Source of the DNA: Salinilacustrithrix sp003476595
Lineage (GTDB): Bacteria; Actinomycetota; Acidimicrobiia; Acidimicrobiales; Salinilacustritrichaceae
NCBI GenBank assembly: GCA_963972525.1
Contig: CAXAUZ010000003.1
Coordinates: 62,001 to 126,000, forward strand
DNA: 64,000 bases
Direction: 5' to 3'
The notes beneath the pieces are model-generated. The model had not been told where the DNA came from. It saw nothing but the letters and a program-made list of their open reading frames with translations, and did not search any database. A program made the translations under genes and the position numbers. Positions 50,240 to 58,535 of the stretch are shown here, piece by piece (within the stretch, counting starts at the first letter, position 1; each line of letters opens with the position of its first letter).

Positions 50240-51499
50240 GTGCCGGGCCCCCGCCGGGTTGACCGTCCTCGGACCCACCGATATTTTCCGGTCACGGCTA
50301 GAACAATACCCCCCGATCGCACGACCCACCGGGTCGCCATCACGCAGCGCCAGGCCCGGCCCACGCTGCTGGCCGCGGCGATGTTCGCCGTGGCCGCTCC
50401 GGTCACGGCAGTGCTGCCCCACGACACGGGCACCTGGTTGCCGCTGCACCTGCTGCTCGTCGGCGCCCTGCTCTCGGCCATCTCGGGCGCCACCCAGCTG
50501 CTCGCCGTCACGTGGTCGTCCGCGCCGGCACCGGCCGACGGGATCGTCGCGGCCCAGCGATGGTCGGTCGTCCTCGGTGCGGTGGCCGTGGCGACGGGGC
50601 GGGAGGTCGGCCTCGATGCGGTGACCGCAGCCGGTGCGCTCCTGCTCGGCATCGGGCTGGTGCTCCTCGGCGCGATCCTGCTCGGCATCCGGCGCCGGTC
50701 CTCGGTCGACCGGTTCCACCCCGCCATCGAGGCCTACGTCGTCGCCGTCGGGTTCGGCGTCGTCGGCATCGGGATGGGGGCGGCGATCGCAGCGGGCGAC
50801 GCAGGCGACTGGTGGGGGCGGGTGCGGGCGGCGCACCTCGCCCTGAACGTGCTCGGCCTCGTCGGCCTGGTCGTGGCCGGCACGCTGCCCTACTTCGTGG
50901 CCACGCAGGTCCGCATGAAGATGTCCCGGCGGGCTCGACCGGCCCGGGTCCGGGCCGGCACGGCGGTCCTGGCCGTGGCGACCGCCGTGGCTGCCGGCGG
51001 GCACCTCCTCGATCGACCGGGCATCGCGGCCGCCGGCCTGCTCGGGTACGCCCTCGGCCTCGTCGCCGTGGCCACCACCCTGCCCGCACCGGGGCGACGC
51101 CAGCTCCGGTGGGCCGGTCCCCGCCTGGTGCAGCTCGGCCTCGGCGGCCTGTGGTGGCTGGCGATGGTGGTGGCGCTGGCCGTCGTGCGGCTCACCGATG
51201 CCACGACCGAGGGCCGGGTGCTCGCCGCCCTGGCCGTGGGTGGCTTCGCCCAGATCCTCGTCGCCTCGCTCGCCTACCTCGGCCCGGTGCTGCGCGGCGG
51301 GGGTCACCAGCGGCTCACCGCCGGCTTCGCCACCACCGCGTCGTGGCCCGGGCTGATCCTCGCCAACGTCGCCGCCGTCGCCCTCCTGGTCGACTGGCGA
51401 GCGGCCGCCGCCGTGGCCGCCGGGCTGTGGGCCCTCGACACCGGTTGGCGCGGCGTGCGCCTGCTCACCGACGATGGGTCCGTGGAGCGACCTCGATGA
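50240..51499 (+). CDS. Polytopic membrane protein, unknown (NnrS-like or nitrite-reductase membrane-domain-like)
   Basis: Up to 419 residues with about 10-12 hydrophobic helices, starting RPTLLAAAMFAVAAPVTAVL then TWLPLHLLLVGALLSAISGATQLLAVTW and HLALNVLGLVGLVVAGTLPYFVATQVRM. The HL/HLALN histidines near helix ends recall haem-copper-type or NnrS membrane domains found N-terminal to actinobacterial copper nitrite reductases. The start is unclear: GTG 50240 is the only canonical start that includes the whole first helix, but an AT-rich promoter-like patch (50279-50310) lies inside; ATG 50381 begins mid-helix, and ATC 50339 would fit best. The stop overlaps the cupin start (ATGA). Confidence 0.65.
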   Translation: MPGPRRVDRPRTHRYFPVTARTIPPDRTTHRVAITQRQARPTLLAAAMFAVAAPVTAVLPHDTGTWLPLHLLLVGALLSAISGATQLLAVTWSSAPAPADGIVAAQRWSVVLGAVAVATGREVGLDAVTAAGALLLGIGLVLLGAILLGIRRRSSVDRFHPAIEAYVVAVGFGVVGIGMGAAIAAGDAGDWWGRVRAAHLALNVLGLVGLVVAGTLPYFVATQVRMKMSRRARPARVRAGTAVLAVATAVAAGGHLLDRPGIAAAGLLGYALGLVAVATTLPAPGRRQLRWAGPRLVQLGLGGLWWLAMVVALAVVRLTDATTEGRVLAALAVGGFAQILVASLAYLGPVLRGGGHQRLTAGFATTASWPGLILANVAAVALLVDWRAAAAVAAGLWALDTGWRGVRLLTDDGSVERPR

Positions 51500-51858
51500 G
51501 CCAACCCCATGCGGACCGGCTCGACCTGGGCGCCATGCTCCCGCTCGCCGGCGACGGCGTCCACTGGACGCTCGAGCAGGATGCCGACCTGAACGTGAAC
51601 CTGGTGCACCTCGACCCCGGGCACGAGGTCGGCGCCCACGTGAACGACGCGGTCGACGTCCTGTTCGTCGGTCTCGACGGCACCGGTGAGGTCGAGGTCG
51701 ACGACCACCGCCACGACCTGGCCCCCGGCGTCGCGCTGCACGTGGCCAAGGGCGCCCGCCGCCGCACCCGGGCCGGCGGGCTGGGGTTCACCTACCTCAC
51801 CGTCCACCGGCGCCGCAGCGGGCCCGCGATCGGTGGACGTCGCGAGCCGCGCACCTGA
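51496..51858 (+). CDS. Small cupin-domain protein
   Basis: 120 residues, one conserved barrel: WTLEQDADLNVNLVHLDPGHEVGAHVND (motif 1 with HxxxG-type ligand pattern) and VEVDDHRHDLAPGVALHVAKG (motif 2), followed by YLTVHRRRSG. Probably binds a metal in the cytoplasm; enzyme or sensor not determined. Translationally coupled by ATGA to the membrane protein upstream, so the pair with the divergent cysteine-containing regulator forms one cassette. Confidence 0.8.
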   Translation: MSQPHADRLDLGAMLPLAGDGVHWTLEQDADLNVNLVHLDPGHEVGAHVNDAVDVLFVGLDGTGEVEVDDHRHDLAPGVALHVAKGARRRTRAGGLGFTYLTVHRRRSGPAIGGRREPRT

Positions 51859-51925
51859 CCAGCGGCGGTGGGCGCTGTGACGGAGTGCTCTTCACCGCCG
51901 ACGCTCGCCGGGGGACGCTCGCCCC

Positions 51926-53440
51926 ATGGCTGCGATCACACCCCCACCCCCTCCTCCGCCACCGGGTGGCGGGACGTCGTTGAGCGCCGGACGCGTCGTC
52001 CTGGTCGTCATCGGTTCCCTCGCCGCCCTCGTCGGCTTCGCATTGCTCGTGTCGGGCGCCGTCCTCGGCTGGGCCCACGCCACCCAGCGTGACGACGCCG
52101 GCTACTACGCGACCGGGTCGCACCCGATCGAGAGCGCCGACCACGCCGTGACGTCGGAGCACATCGACCTCGGCCTCGACGTGCGCGAGGGCGACTGGGT
52201 CCCCTTCGACGACCTCGGCACCGTGCGGATCGAAGCCACCGCACCCGGCGGCGAGGACCTGTTCGTGGGCATCGGAGCCAGCCGCGACGTCGACGGGTAC
52301 CTCGACGGCGTCGCCCACCACCAGGTCGACGAGGTCTCGATGCGGCCCTTCGAGGTCGACTACCGGGCCGTGGCCGGTGAGGCCACCCCGGCGCCGCCGA
52401 CCGAGCAGCCCTTCTGGGCGGCCAGCGCGACGGGGGAGGACCTGCGCTGGGACGTCGAGGACGGTGACTGGACCGTCGTCGTGATGAACCCGGACGGGAG
52501 CGCCGGCGTGCGCGCCGACGTCTCCGTCGGCATCAAGACCGACCTCCTCGCGCCGATCGCCATCGGCCTCGCCGTCGCCGGGCTACTGGCCCTGGTCGTC
52601 GGGGCCGTGCTCCTCATCGCCGGGCTCCGCGGCGCGACCCCCGCACCTCCGGCCGCCGGCGTCGTCAGCGCACCGGAAGCGACGGCCCCGGCGTCAGCCG
52701 CCGACCCGGCCCGCGTCTACCCGGCCCGACTGGATGCGACCCTCGACGAGCCGCTCAGCCGCTGGCTGTGGTTGGTCAAGTTCGTCCTGGTCATCCCCCA
52801 CGTCGTGGCGCTGGCGTTCCTCTGGATCGCGGCGTTCGTCCTCACCGTCGTGGCGGGGGTGGCGATCCTGTTCACCGGTCGCTACCCCCGCCCGCTGTTC
52901 GACTTCAACGTCGGGGTCATGCGCTGGACGTGGCGGGTCGGCTACTACTCCTTCGCCGCGTTCGGCACCGACCGCTACCCGCCCTTCCGCCTGGCCCGCG
53001 AACCCGGGTACCCAGCGGACGTCGACGTCGCCTACCCCGAGCGCCTGTCCCGGGGGCTCGTCCTGGTGAAGTGGTGGTTGCTCGCCCTGCCCCACCTCGT
53101 GATCGTCTCGATCTTCTCGGGTGGTTGGAGCGTTGGTGCGGACGACGACTGGCGGGTCGTCGGCGGCGGCGGGCTGATCGGCGTCGTGGCGCTGATCGGC
53201 GTGGTGGTGCTCGCGTTCCGGGGTCGCTACCCGCGGGAGCTGTTCCACTTCGTCATGGGGCTGAACCGCTGGTGCTTCCGGGTCCTGGCCTACGTCGCGC
53301 TGATGCGGGACGAGTACCCCCCGTTCCGCTTCGACGGCGGTGGGGCCGACCCGGGCACGGATCCCGGCGCTCCCGACCCCTCAGGATCGCCTCCTCAGCG
53401 GAGCACGACCACCCGGGTGCCGATGGGGGCCCAGGCGTAG
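51926..53440 (+). CDS. DUF4389-domain membrane protein
   Basis: 504 residues. A proline run at residues 6-12, a helix (RVVLVVIGSLAALVGFALLVSGAVLG), a soluble domain (about 45-205, IESADHAVTSEHIDLGLDVREGDW), a helix near 210-235, then two DUF4389 modules: LWLVKFVLVIPHVVALAFLW with FTGRYPRPLFDFNVGVMRW and RYPPFRL, and a second VLVKWWLLALPHLVIVSIF with FRGRYPRELFHFVMGLNRWCFRV and EYPPFRF. Function unknown; typical of actinobacteria. The last 46 bp overlap the convergent L,D-transpeptidase gene. Confidence 0.85.
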   Translation: MAAITPPPPPPPPGGGTSLSAGRVVLVVIGSLAALVGFALLVSGAVLGWAHATQRDDAGYYATGSHPIESADHAVTSEHIDLGLDVREGDWVPFDDLGTVRIEATAPGGEDLFVGIGASRDVDGYLDGVAHHQVDEVSMRPFEVDYRAVAGEATPAPPTEQPFWAASATGEDLRWDVEDGDWTVVVMNPDGSAGVRADVSVGIKTDLLAPIAIGLAVAGLLALVVGAVLLIAGLRGATPAPPAAGVVSAPEATAPASAADPARVYPARLDATLDEPLSRWLWLVKFVLVIPHVVALAFLWIAAFVLTVVAGVAILFTGRYPRPLFDFNVGVMRWTWRVGYYSFAAFGTDRYPPFRLAREPGYPADVDVAYPERLSRGLVLVKWWLLALPHLVIVSIFSGGWSVGADDDWRVVGGGGLIGVVALIGVVVLAFRGRYPRELFHFVMGLNRWCFRVLAYVALMRDEYPPFRFDGGGADPGTDPGAPDPSGSPPQRSTTTRVPMGAQA

Positions 53441-54285
53441 AGGGCCTGGGCCTTGTGGTCGGCCTGGCGGACGCAGCCCGAGGACCGGTAGGAGCCGAGC
53501 TGGGCCTCGGTCTGCAGGGGGCGGCCGTAGGCGTCGCGCGGGATGGAGTGGAACCCGATGGCGAGGCGGCTGCCGTGGGCGAAGCGGACCATCCACTTCA
53601 TCGTGATGCCGTCGTGGCCGGCCCAGGCGTTCTCGGACTTGGAGTACACCGAGTAGCTGCCCGGCGCCGGGACGCCGGCCTTCCCGGAGACCAGGTAGGT
53701 GTCCACGACCAGGTTGTGGCTGTCGACCATCCAGACCCGGTGCGCGCTGTTCCCGTAGACGATGCGCTTGCCCGAACCGCTGTTTGCGGGCGCCTTCGGC
53801 CACGGTGCCGGCGCGACGGGCGGTGCCGTGCCGGTCGCGGCCACCAGCTCGGGGCTCTCGGAGAAGCTGACCACGAGCGCAGCGCGGGGGTAGCCCCGGC
53901 TCAGCTCGCCCTGCCAGTAGGCCGCGCCATCCGGATCCGCCGGACGGCCGAGGACGTTGCGGTAGAGCAGGTCCACGAAGGTGGCGTCGTCGGGGCTGCC
54001 GACGGTGGCCCGCCACTCCGACGACGTCATGAAGTGCTCGGCCAGCGTGGTCAGCGGCAGGCCGCGGCGGTACAGGTCGACCCAGTACAGGAACCCCTGG
54101 GCATCGGGGGTCCGGTCGAAGGTGGCCTGGTAGAGCCGCACGACCGAGTCGCTCACCCCGGCGGGGATGTCACTCGACGGTGCCGCGGGTGCCGTCGGTG
54201 CGGCGCTCGCCGGCGCCGTCCCCAGCAGGGTCGTCAGCAGCAGCGCCGCCAGGCATGCGATCAGGGTCCGCCTCGTCCACCTCAC
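53395..54285 (-). CDS. Secreted DUF4214-L,D-transpeptidase
   Basis: 296 residues. Signal peptide RTLIACLAALLLTTLLGTAPASA; DUF4214-like repeats about 40-130 (RLYQATFDRTPDAQGFLYWVD and LLYRNVLGRPADPDGAAYW); then a YkuD domain with VYSKSENAWAG, GFHS and the catalytic RSSGCVRQ (cysteine nucleophile). YkuD enzymes form 3-3 peptidoglycan cross-links or attach proteins. DUF4214 usually occurs in cell-surface and S-layer-associated proteins, so it may target the enzyme. GTG start (54283-54285) gives the clean signal peptide. Tail-to-tail overlap with the DUF4389 gene. Confidence 0.84.
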   Translation of the reverse strand: MRWTRRTLIACLAALLLTTLLGTAPASAAPTAPAAPSSDIPAGVSDSVVRLYQATFDRTPDAQGFLYWVDLYRRGLPLTTLAEHFMTSSEWRATVGSPDDATFVDLLYRNVLGRPADPDGAAYWQGELSRGYPRAALVVSFSESPELVAATGTAPPVAPAPWPKAPANSGSGKRIVYGNSAHRVWMVDSHNLVVDTYLVSGKAGVPAPGSYSVYSKSENAWAGHDGITMKWMVRFAHGSRLAIGFHSIPRDAYGRPLQTEAQLGSYRSSGCVRQADHKAQALYAWAPIGTRVVVLR

Positions 54286-54326
54286 GGCGCCAGCATGCCA
54301 GAGGGGGTCGCGGGTAGAGGAAGTCC

Positions 54327-54575
54327 ATGACCATCGCCCTGACCATCGCAATCGCCGTGCTCCTGACCGTCGTGATGCTGCTCGTCGCTCGGGCCGGCGG
54401 GCGCAAGCACCAGGAGGACCTCAGCGGCCACGGCTCGGCCATCCCCGATGGCGACGGGCGTGGCCGGCCGGCCCAGCCCCGATCCGACCGCCCCGCCGGT
54501 CCCGACGCCGAGCCGATGGGCGTCGCCGATGCCGGTGATCCCTCGGTGGATCCCGACGCCGAGCGCCGCCGCTGA
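54327..54575 (+). CDS. Small single-pass membrane protein with disordered tail
   Basis: 82 residues: one hydrophobic helix (about 2-22, IALTIAIAVLLTVVMLLVARA), then a basic spot and a hydrophilic tail rich in Gly, Pro, Asp and Arg. AGAGGAAG five bases before the ATG supports it as a real gene. It lies 22 bp before the dienelactone-hydrolase-family gene on the same strand and is divergent from the L,D-transpeptidase gene. No family recognised. Confidence 0.6.
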   Translation: MTIALTIAIAVLLTVVMLLVARAGGRKHQEDLSGHGSAIPDGDGRGRPAQPRSDRPAGPDAEPMGVADAGDPSVDPDAERRR

Positions 54576-54597
54576 GTCCGTCGTAGCGTCTGCGGCC

Positions 54598-55404
54598 ATG
54601 GCCGACGACGCACTGATCGACTTCGAGCGGACCACCTTCACCCACGCCGGCACCGCCCGCGACGTGTTCCGCCTCGGCTCCGGGCCCGCGGTGGTGGTCA
54701 TCGCCGAGATGCCGGGCATCACGCCGAAGGTCGCCGACTTCGCGCGCCGGGTCGCCGGGATCGGGTGCACCGCGGTCCTGCCGCACCTCTTCGGGGCGCC
54801 TGGTCGCGACCCGGCGCCCGACGGCAAGCCGGACCTCCGCTACATGCTGACGAGCATGGTGCCGGCGTGCGTCTCCAAGGAGTTCACGGTGTGGGCGACC
54901 GGGAGGACATCACCGGTCATCGATTGGCTGCGGGCGCTGGCGGCCGACGAGCACGAGCGCTGCGGCGGGCCCGGCGTGGGCGCCATCGGCATGTGCTTCA
55001 CGGGCGGCTTCGCCCTGGCGATGGCCACCGACGAGCGTCTGCTGGCCCCCGTGCTGTCGCAGCCGTCGATGCCGATCGCGCTGACGGCGTCGCGGAAGGC
55101 GACGATCGACATCAGCCCGGAGGACCTGGCGGTCGTGAAGCGTCGCTGTGCCGACGGCCTCGAGGTGCTGGGGCTGCGCTTCCGCTCGGACCGCCTCGTG
55201 CCCTCCGAGCGCTTCCGCTTCCTCGAGCGCGAGCTCGGCCCGGCGTTCCGAGCGGTCGAGCTGGACGACGACGCGGCGAACCCCGACGCGTCCATGTCGC
55301 CGCACTCCGTGGTCACGGAGCACCTCGTGGACGAGCCCGGGCAGCCCACCCGCCAGGCCCTCGACGACGTGCTCGAGCTGTTCCGCAGCCGCCTGCTCCC
55401 GTGA
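54598..55404 (+). CDS. Dienelactone hydrolase family protein
   Basis: 268 residues, alpha/beta hydrolase. VVVIAEMPGITPKVADFARRVAGIGCTAVLPHLFG is the family strand-helix, with the glutamate (Glu in AEMPG) that partners the nucleophile; the nucleophile elbow is GAIGMCFTGGFALAMATD, a cysteine as in DLH (GxCxGG). A histidine near SPHSVVTEHL completes the triad candidates. Cleaves cyclic lactones or esters; the physiological substrate is unknown. TAGCGT 9-14 bp before the ATG and no ribosome site suggest a near-leaderless message. Confidence 0.87.
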   Translation: MADDALIDFERTTFTHAGTARDVFRLGSGPAVVVIAEMPGITPKVADFARRVAGIGCTAVLPHLFGAPGRDPAPDGKPDLRYMLTSMVPACVSKEFTVWATGRTSPVIDWLRALAADEHERCGGPGVGAIGMCFTGGFALAMATDERLLAPVLSQPSMPIALTASRKATIDISPEDLAVVKRRCADGLEVLGLRFRSDRLVPSERFRFLERELGPAFRAVELDDDAANPDASMSPHSVVTEHLVDEPGQPTRQALDDVLELFRSRLLP

Positions 55405-55443
55405 GCACGACCGGGTGGCCGGCGGGTCGCGACGACCTGAGGC

Positions 55444-55899
55444 TCAGGAGGCCGTGTCGCCGTCGCCCGGCTTCATGAGGTCGGCGAGCTGCTTCAGCGA
55501 GCGCTCGTTGCGCACGTGCGTCGGCGGGTCGAGGGCCGGACGCAGCAGGCCGCCGGCCCGCACCGCCGGCTCCTCCTGCAGCGTCAGCACGGTGCCTCCC
55601 TCGGGCGTGGGCACCAGCGTGAAGGTGACGATGCCCTGCACGATGGGTGTCGCCTTCACCTTGAGCACCAAGCGCCGCGGCGGGTCGCACTCGAGGATCT
55701 CGGAGGTGTCGTCCACCTTCAGCGGACCGAACCCGACCGTGTGGTGGAACCTGGAGCCGACGGACGGCCAGTGGTCGTCCACGTCCCGCATCTTGCTGGC
55801 TCCCAGGAGCCACTTCGGGTACTCCCACGGGGTCAGGAGGTGCTCGAACACGGCTTCCGGGGGCAGGGTCGAGCGCACGGAGTTGATCGCCATCGCCAT
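55444..55899 (-). CDS. SRPBCC (START-like) domain protein
   Basis: 151 residues with the polyketide-cyclase/dehydrase helix-grip pattern: VRSTLPPEAVFEHLLTPWEYPKWLLGASKM, then DDHWPSVGSRFHHTVGFGPLKVDD and TVLTLQEEPAV. Likely binds a hydrophobic ligand; no enzymatic residues can be asserted. Convergent with the dienelactone hydrolase gene (39 bp gap) and divergent from the LigD-type gene. Confidence 0.82.
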   Translation of the reverse strand: MAMAINSVRSTLPPEAVFEHLLTPWEYPKWLLGASKMRDVDDHWPSVGSRFHHTVGFGPLKVDDTSEILECDPPRRLVLKVKATPIVQGIVTFTLVPTPEGGTVLTLQEEPAVRAGGLLRPALDPPTHVRNERSLKQLADLMKPGDGDTAS

Positions 55900-55985
55900 C
55901 CGTTACCCCGCGGCGCGGACGGCGAGTCCGATCGCGCTCCGCATCGGGTAGGGCGCCTGCGAACCGCCCACGAGGGAGCACGCCG

Positions 55986-57602
55986 ATGGCCCCCGACGAC
56001 CGCAGCCCCCGACTGCGGGACTACGACGCCAAGCGGGACTTCGACCGCACACCGGAGCCGGCCGGCGCGGAGTCGGCTGCTCCCGATGGTCTCCGGTTCG
56101 TCGTCCAGCGCCACCGCGCCTCCCGCCTGCACTACGACCTGCGCTTGGAGCTCGACGGGGCCCTCCTCAGCTGGGCCGTGCCGAAGGGGCCGACCTTGGA
56201 CCCCGGCGCGCGCCGGCTGGCCGTGGAGGTCGAGGACCACCCCATCGAGTACGCCGACTTCGAGGGCGTGATCCCCGCGGGCGAGTACGGCGGCGGCGAC
56301 GTCATCGTCTGGGACCGCGGCACGTGGCAGCCGGCCGACGGTGCCGACCCCCGCCGGCAGCTCGCCGACGGCTCGCTGCACTTCGACGTCGACGCCGAGA
56401 AGCTGCGAGGGCGGTTCGTCCTCGTGCGCAAGGGTCGTGGGGACGGCGGCGGCAAGCCCCAGTGGCTGCTGCTCCACAAGCGTGACGACGACGCCGTGGA
56501 GGGGTGGGACCCCGAGGAGCACCCGCGGTCGGTGCTGAGCGGCCGCACCAACGAGCAGGTGGCGGCCGAACCCGATCTTGTGTGGCGCAGCGACCCGCCC
56601 GCGGACGAGGCCGCCGAGGTCACCGACGCCGGCGTGCGCCGGGTCGGCTTCGCTCCGGTGGACGAGGGTGCGCTCCGGGTCCTGGACGAGCTCGGTCCGG
56701 ACGGGACGTGGGAGCTGCAGGGTCGTTCCCTGAAGGTCACCAACCTCGACAAGGTGCTGTTCCCCGGCCGGGACGATGGCGCGGCACCGGTGACCAAGCG
56801 GGAGTTGCTCGCCTACCACGCCCGGATCGCCCCGTGGATGCTGCCCTACCTGCACGACCGGCCGGTGAACATGCACCGCTACCCGAACGGCGCCGGCGCG
56901 AAGGGCTTCTGGCAGAAGGCCGTCCCGGCCGGCGCGCCCGACTGGCTCACGCAGTGGCGCAACCGGGACGCCGACGAGGGGGAGACCGAGTGCTACGCGG
57001 TCCTCGACACCGCCCCGTCGCTCGTGTGGGCGGCGAACCTCGCCGCCTTCGAGCTCCACCCCTGGACGTCCACCGCCGACCGGCCCGACCGGCCGAGCTG
57101 GGCGCTCATCGACGTGGACCCCGGCCCCGAGACCGCAGCCGAGGACCTGCTGCTGCTGGTCCGCCTGCACCGCACCGCCCTCGAGCACCTCGACGTCGAG
57201 GCCTGCCCCAAGGCCAGTGGCCGACGGGGGTTCCAGATCTGGATCCCGGTCGAGCAGCGCTACACGTTCGCCGAGACCCGCGAGTGGGTGGAGACCCTGT
57301 CCAAGGCGATCGGGCGGACGGTGCCCGAGCTGGTGAGCTGGAAGTGGCAGAAGGAGGACCGCGGCGGCCTCGCCCGGCTCGACTACACCCAGAACGCCGT
57401 CAACAAGACGCTGGTCGCCCCCTTCAGCGTGCGACCGGCGCCGGGCGCGCCGGTGTCGATGCCCATCACGTGGGACGAGCTCGACGACCCCACCCTCACC
57501 TCCGATCGCTGGACCGTGTGCACGGCGCTGGCCCGCCTCGAGGAGCGAGGTGACCCGCTCGCCGAGCTCGTCGGCCGGCCGCAGGTGCTGCCGAAGCTCT
57601 GA
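55986..57602 (+). CDS. LigD-type 3'-phosphoesterase plus primase-polymerase protein (no ligase domain)
   Basis: 538 residues. Residues about 34-190: DNA-ligase-D phosphoesterase domain (RFVVQRHRASRLHYDLRLELDG, AVPKGPTLDPGARRLAVEVEDHPIEYADFEGVIPAGEYGGGDV in family order). Residues about 235-535: archaeo-eukaryotic primase-like polymerase (VTNLDKVLFPG, HRYPNGAGAKGFWQK, ALIDVDPGPETA with the metal aspartates, KASGRRGFQIWIPV). The ATP-dependent ligase domain of canonical LigD is absent. It would trim and fill ends during non-homologous end joining with Ku and a separate ligase, neither in the window. ATG has GGAG 7 bp upstream. Confidence 0.88.
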   Translation: MAPDDRSPRLRDYDAKRDFDRTPEPAGAESAAPDGLRFVVQRHRASRLHYDLRLELDGALLSWAVPKGPTLDPGARRLAVEVEDHPIEYADFEGVIPAGEYGGGDVIVWDRGTWQPADGADPRRQLADGSLHFDVDAEKLRGRFVLVRKGRGDGGGKPQWLLLHKRDDDAVEGWDPEEHPRSVLSGRTNEQVAAEPDLVWRSDPPADEAAEVTDAGVRRVGFAPVDEGALRVLDELGPDGTWELQGRSLKVTNLDKVLFPGRDDGAAPVTKRELLAYHARIAPWMLPYLHDRPVNMHRYPNGAGAKGFWQKAVPAGAPDWLTQWRNRDADEGETECYAVLDTAPSLVWAANLAAFELHPWTSTADRPDRPSWALIDVDPGPETAAEDLLLLVRLHRTALEHLDVEACPKASGRRGFQIWIPVEQRYTFAETREWVETLSKAIGRTVPELVSWKWQKEDRGGLARLDYTQNAVNKTLVAPFSVRPAPGAPVSMPITWDELDDPTLTSDRWTVCTALARLEERGDPLAELVGRPQVLPKL

Positions 57603-57624
57603 CGACAGGAATCTCCCACCTGCC

Positions 57625-57636
57625 TATGGTGGCGGC
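57625..57636 (+). promoter_or_regulatory. -10 of leaderless methyltransferase gene
   Basis: TATGGT (57625-57630) is followed by 6 bp and the GTG start, the same geometry as TAGGGT before GTG 2987. No ribosome site. Confidence 0.42.
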
Positions 57637-58386
57637 GTGTCCGGGCCGGATCTGTCCGGGGAGTGGGCGGCGTTCGCTCCCGAGTGGATCGCACGGATGG
57701 CGGCCGGCCGTGACCGGGCCCGTGAGGGCGTGCTGGACGACTGGATGCTCGAGGTCATCGGTGATGTGTCAGCGCGGTCGGTGATCGACCTCGGCTGTGG
57801 CGAGGGACGGTTCTGCCGGATGCTGGCCGCCCGTGGCGCCCGGACGCTCGGGGTCGACCTGCAGCCGGCGTTTGTCGAGCACGCCCGCGCCGTCGCCGGT
57901 CCCTCCGAGCGCTACGAGCTCGGGGACCTTCAGTCCCTCGCCGGCGTGCCCGGCGCGTCCTTCGACCTCGCCGTCTCCTACATCTCGCTGGTCGACGTGC
58001 CCGACGAGGCCGCGGCCGTCCGCGAGGCGTTCCGGGTCCTGGTGCCCGGCGGTCGGTTCGTGGTCTGCAACCTGGCCCCGATGGCCACCGCCACGAAGAC
58101 CGAGGACCCCTGGGTCCGGCGTCCCGACCGCAGCAAGGTCCACTACGTGCTGGACCACTACGCGGAGGAGGGTCCGCGAGACATCCCGTTCCCCTCGGGA
58201 CACCGCATCACCAACCACCACCGCATGCTGAGCAGCACGCTCAACACGTTCCTCGACGCCGGCTTCGAGCTGCGCCGCCTGCACGAGCCGCTGCCGAACC
58301 AGGAGCAGCTGGCCCGGGTGCCCGACAACGAGGATCTGTTCCGGGTCCCGATCTTCGTGATCTACGACCTGCGCAAGCCACGCTGA
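57637..58386 (+). CDS. Class I SAM-dependent methyltransferase
   Basis: 249 residues. Motif I SVIDLGCGEGRFCRMLAARG, motif II LGVDLQPAFVEHAR, and the post-motif segment FDLAVSYISLVDVPDEAAAVREAFRVLVPGGRFVVCNLAP; ubiE/COQ5-like fold. The C-terminal region includes a histidine cluster ITNHHRMLSSTLNTFLDAGFELRRLHEPLP. Substrate unknown. GTG 57637 fixed by the -10 element directly upstream; the open frame upstream overlaps the polymerase gene. Stands alone. Confidence 0.86.
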   Translation: MSGPDLSGEWAAFAPEWIARMAAGRDRAREGVLDDWMLEVIGDVSARSVIDLGCGEGRFCRMLAARGARTLGVDLQPAFVEHARAVAGPSERYELGDLQSLAGVPGASFDLAVSYISLVDVPDEAAAVREAFRVLVPGGRFVVCNLAPMATATKTEDPWVRRPDRSKVHYVLDHYAEEGPRDIPFPSGHRITNHHRMLSSTLNTFLDAGFELRRLHEPLPNQEQLARVPDNEDLFRVPIFVIYDLRKPR

Positions 58387-58488
58387 CGGAGCGTCCTCCG
58401 GAAACTGGCAGTCGTGGTGTCGCGGCGCTCGTGAGTCGGTTCAGGACGATCGCGTCGTCGCACACATCCAGATTTCGGTGTCCAAAAC

Positions 58489-58518
58489 GTACGGTTTCCT
58501 TGCACGAACGTGTGTTCG
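58489..58518 (+). promoter_or_regulatory. Promoter with LexA (SOS) box before the DUF222/HNH gene
   Basis: CGAAC-GTGT-GTTCG at 58505-58518 matches the actinobacterial LexA core CGAAC(N4)GTTCG exactly, 17 bp before the ATG. TACGGT (58489-58494) is a plausible -10, placing LexA across the start of the transcript. A run of AT-rich sequence (58467-58500) precedes it. Confidence 0.68.
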
Positions 58519-58535
58519 CTCGCGAGGATGGGGTC

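Noticed and set aside
58387..58401. CGGAG-CGTC-CTCCG hairpin after the methyltransferase gene
   Set aside because: Five pairs only, common by chance at this GC content.
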